Positions 13,618 to 15,229 of a DNA stretch of 15,229 nucleotides are shown here, piece after piece. Below the pieces are notes generated by a model. That model worked only from the letters and a program-made list of their open reading frames with translations, was not told where the DNA came from and did no database searches. This DNA comes from Blautia sp. (GTDB lineage Bacteria; Bacillota; Clostridia; Lachnospirales; Lachnospiraceae), in contig JAUUSJ010000102.1 in the NCBI GenBank assembly GCA_030841965.1, positions 1 through 15,229 of the forward strand, in the 5' to 3' direction. Numbering within the stretch: the first letter of the stretch is position 1; each line of letters starts with the position of its first letter. A program made the translations under genes and the position numbers.

Positions 13618-14856
13618 TTGAAATGTACATTAATGCATAAATGGGTCACTGTGGTTGAAATCGAATTAGATGATGCCACAGGTTTTATACGGAAGATTGG
13701 AAAGGTATATGCAGTGGAGCATTTACCAGTAGGTATTCCGATACGTAGAGGAGTGATAGACCGGGCGGCTATGAATGCATGGTGGACGGAGCGGTCAATT
13801 CCTGCCAGCCGTTCTGGCGTGCGAGAAGCGTTGGAGATGCTGGAAATTACCAGTACAAAAATGTTACTCGTCCGATGTTATGGCTTGAGTTTGTCAGATC
13901 AGTACTGGATTTGTCCAGAAGGAGAAAATCTCGCATGGGATGATATTAACTTTTTTCATCATGATTTCTCTGAGGATATTGGCGATATCCTGTTTGGTGA
14001 GAGAAAAAAGAAAGATGGATTAGATTTAAGTTCTCCAGATAATACTTCGGATGGTAACTTAAAAAAACGATGGAAGATTATAAACGGGAAACGTTATTTG
14101 ATTAAAGGTGGTTCCAATCCTTTTCGTCAGCAACCTTTTAACGAGGTGATTGCATCGGGGATTATGAAACGGCTAGGAATCTCCCATATACCTTATACGG
14201 TGGCTTGGAATAAGGGAGCTCCTTACTCGGTATGTGAGGATTTTGTGGATGAAAACACGGAACTTGTACCAGCATGGCGTATCATTCAGACGAAAAAGCG
14301 AAGGAATAATATATCGGTATATCAACATTTTATAAATTGTTGTGAGGCATTGGGAATTAAGGACGTGTCGACTTTTCTTGACCAAATGCTTGTACTAGAT
14401 TATATTATCGCCAATGAGGACCGCCATCTAAATAATTTTGGTGCCCTGCGCAATGCAGAAACTCTAGAATGGATTGGAATGGCTCCTATCTATGACAGTG
14501 GTTCTTCCTTGGGCTATGATAAGGTTCCAGCGCAGATGTATTCGGAACGGGAAGTTATCTGTAAGCCTTTTAAGAATCATCATGAGGAACAGATTAAGCT
14601 GGTAACGTCCTTTGATTGGATTGACTTTGACCAGCTTTCTGATGTAGAGGAACTGATTACCGAGGTATTATCAGCGGATGGAGCGAAAGATTATATGGAT
14701 GAGAATCGGATTCGGAGTATTGTCCAGTCAGTGCGACGCCGGATTTCCTATTTGGAACGGTTTGCCCAGGAACATATGCCTCTGCAGACATTATCCACAG
14801 AGGATGATGTGAAGGAAGATATTCAGGAGGATTATGTTTCAAAGATGAAGCCATGA
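13618..14856 (+). CDS. Stand-alone HipA-like kinase domain protein
   Basis: A 412-residue protein. Residues 140-400 carry the HipA/CtkA-type kinase signs: Lys163 in RYLIKGG (ATP), Glu176 in NEVIAS, the catalytic loop ANEDRHLNNFG with Asp268 and Asn273, and metal-binding Asp293 in IYDSGSSLG. Residues 1-125 form a separate N-terminal domain (LMHKWVTVVEIELDDATG...). TTG at 13618 is chosen as start because AGGTGA lies 5 nt before it. A GTG at 13609 overlaps that ribosome site, and the next in-frame ATG is 13633. No HipB-like DNA-binding partner is adjacent, unlike classical HipBA toxin-antitoxin pairs. It has its own promoter and terminator and lies between two large hairpin repeats. It probably phosphorylates a protein; the target is unknown. 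Confidence 0.85.
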   Translation: MKCTLMHKWVTVVEIELDDATGFIRKIGKVYAVEHLPVGIPIRRGVIDRAAMNAWWTERSIPASRSGVREALEMLEITSTKMLLVRCYGLSLSDQYWICPEGENLAWDDINFFHHDFSEDIGDILFGERKKKDGLDLSSPDNTSDGNLKKRWKIINGKRYLIKGGSNPFRQQPFNEVIASGIMKRLGISHIPYTVAWNKGAPYSVCEDFVDENTELVPAWRIIQTKKRRNNISVYQHFINCCEALGIKDVSTFLDQMLVLDYIIANEDRHLNNFGALRNAETLEWIGMAPIYDSGSSLGYDKVPAQMYSEREVICKPFKNHHEEQIKLVTSFDWIDFDQLSDVEELITEVLSADGAKDYMDENRIRSIVQSVRRRISYLERFAQEHMPLQTLSTEDDVKEDIQEDYVSKMKP

Positions 14857-14897
14857 AATAGCAATGAATAGGACAACACCTATAGGTCATTTGAATA

Positions 14898-14936
14898 AAA
14901 CAGTCGTTTTGTGAAAGCAAAGCGGCTGTTTTTTTA
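14898..14936 (+). terminator. Intrinsic terminator of the HipA-like gene
   Basis: ACAGTCGTTTTG pairs with CAAAGCGGCTGT (with G-U pairs) around a 7-nt loop and is followed by seven T, about 45 nt after the stop codon. Confidence 0.88.
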
Positions 14937-15047
14937 CATTTTTTTATATTTATTTTTTTTAAAAGCCATACAAAATAATAGTTTAAACCTATAAATTTTA
15001 TATTAAAATATATATTTTACATATGTTAAAATCTCTGTTAATGTATT
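14937..15047. other. AT-rich intergenic DNA, nothing identified
   Basis: Very AT-rich stretch after the terminator. I see no gene, clear promoter or stable hairpin. Confidence 0.4.
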
Positions 15048-15160
15048 GATAACGTAAAATTTTTGTAAGCAAAAAAGCGAAAAGCTTATATTGAAACTGT
15101 GTAGTAGTTAGTCTTATAAAAAAGAATTTTATAGTGTTTTGCCAATACACAGCGAAGAGA
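15048..15160. repeat. AT-rich flank and single border unit of hairpin copy 5
   Basis: 15048-15125 repeats the GATAACGTAAA...AAAAAAGCGA...ATATTGAAACTGT blocks seen at 7135-7211. It is followed by one border unit (TTTTATAGTGTTTTGCCAATACACAGCGAAGAG) where copy 3 has four. Confidence 0.7.
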
Positions 15161-15229
15161 GTTCGTAGATATGCTCTCTAAAAACGATAGAGAGTGGAGC
15201 GGTTTTTCGATATACTTAGCTTTGCCGCT
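15150..15229 (-). repeat. Large hairpin repeat, copy 5 (cut by window end)
   Basis: Outer arm from about 15153, then CGATAGAGAGTGGAG, core arm CGGTTTTTCGA, and the window stops just after TTTGCCGC in the inner stem. Its orientation equals copies 1 and 3. The core arm carries the G variant found in copy 3. Confidence 0.88.

Overview
The window looks like chromosome from a low-GC gut Firmicute, most likely Lachnospiraceae or a close relative. This is inferred from the AT-rich DNA, strong AGGAGG-type ribosome sites, sigma-A promoters, cre-like operators and the protein families. No rRNA, tRNA, CRISPR array or phage gene was recognised. The identification is by protein character only, since no search was possible.

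Layout. 1-222: the edge of a dispersed hairpin repeat and a 4 x 40 bp tandem array, abutting the 3' end of a sodium:alanine (AGCS) symporter gene (221-1609, -). 1771-2376: a promoter and a small acidic lipoprotein (+). 2421-2615: an orphan hairpin, then a promoter with two identical LacI/CcpA-type operators, driving a cytoplasmic GH32 beta-fructosidase (2783-4243, +). It converges on a CoA-pyrophosphatase-like NUDIX gene (4394-5041, -) across a shared terminator. 5187-5460: hairpin repeat copy 2. 5538-11129: five minus-strand genes that look like one pathway: AMP-forming acyl ligase, acyl carrier protein, stand-alone condensation-domain acyltransferase, membrane-anchored alpha/beta hydrolase and SCP2-domain protein. 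A TetR-family regulator (11551-12216, +) is divergent from them. A LysR regulator (12260-13174, -) follows, then hairpin repeat copy 4, a stand-alone HipA-like kinase (13618-14856, +) with its own promoter and terminator, and finally hairpin repeat copy 5 running off the end.

How the genes work together. The ligase, carrier protein and condensation enzyme contain the parts needed to activate a carboxylic acid, load it on a phosphopantetheine arm and transfer it to an amine or alcohol. The SCP2 protein and hydrolase could bind or trim a lipid product. The promoter in front of the SCP2 gene carries two near-identical palindromes, one over the -35 element and one downstream of the start point, which fits repression by the adjacent TetR protein. 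The acyl acceptor and product cannot be read from the sequence.

The most striking non-coding signal is a family of large hairpin elements (five copies, two cut by the window ends). Three complete copies have outer stems of unrelated sequence that are nonetheless self-complementary over 27-34 bp. They also show paired compensatory changes within their conserved core stems. Their borders are amplified into tandem arrays. A second, smaller hairpin family sits in the leaders of the carrier-protein and TetR genes. Both window ends lie in the large repeat, in the same orientation, so the window may be a whole assembly contig broken at the repeat.
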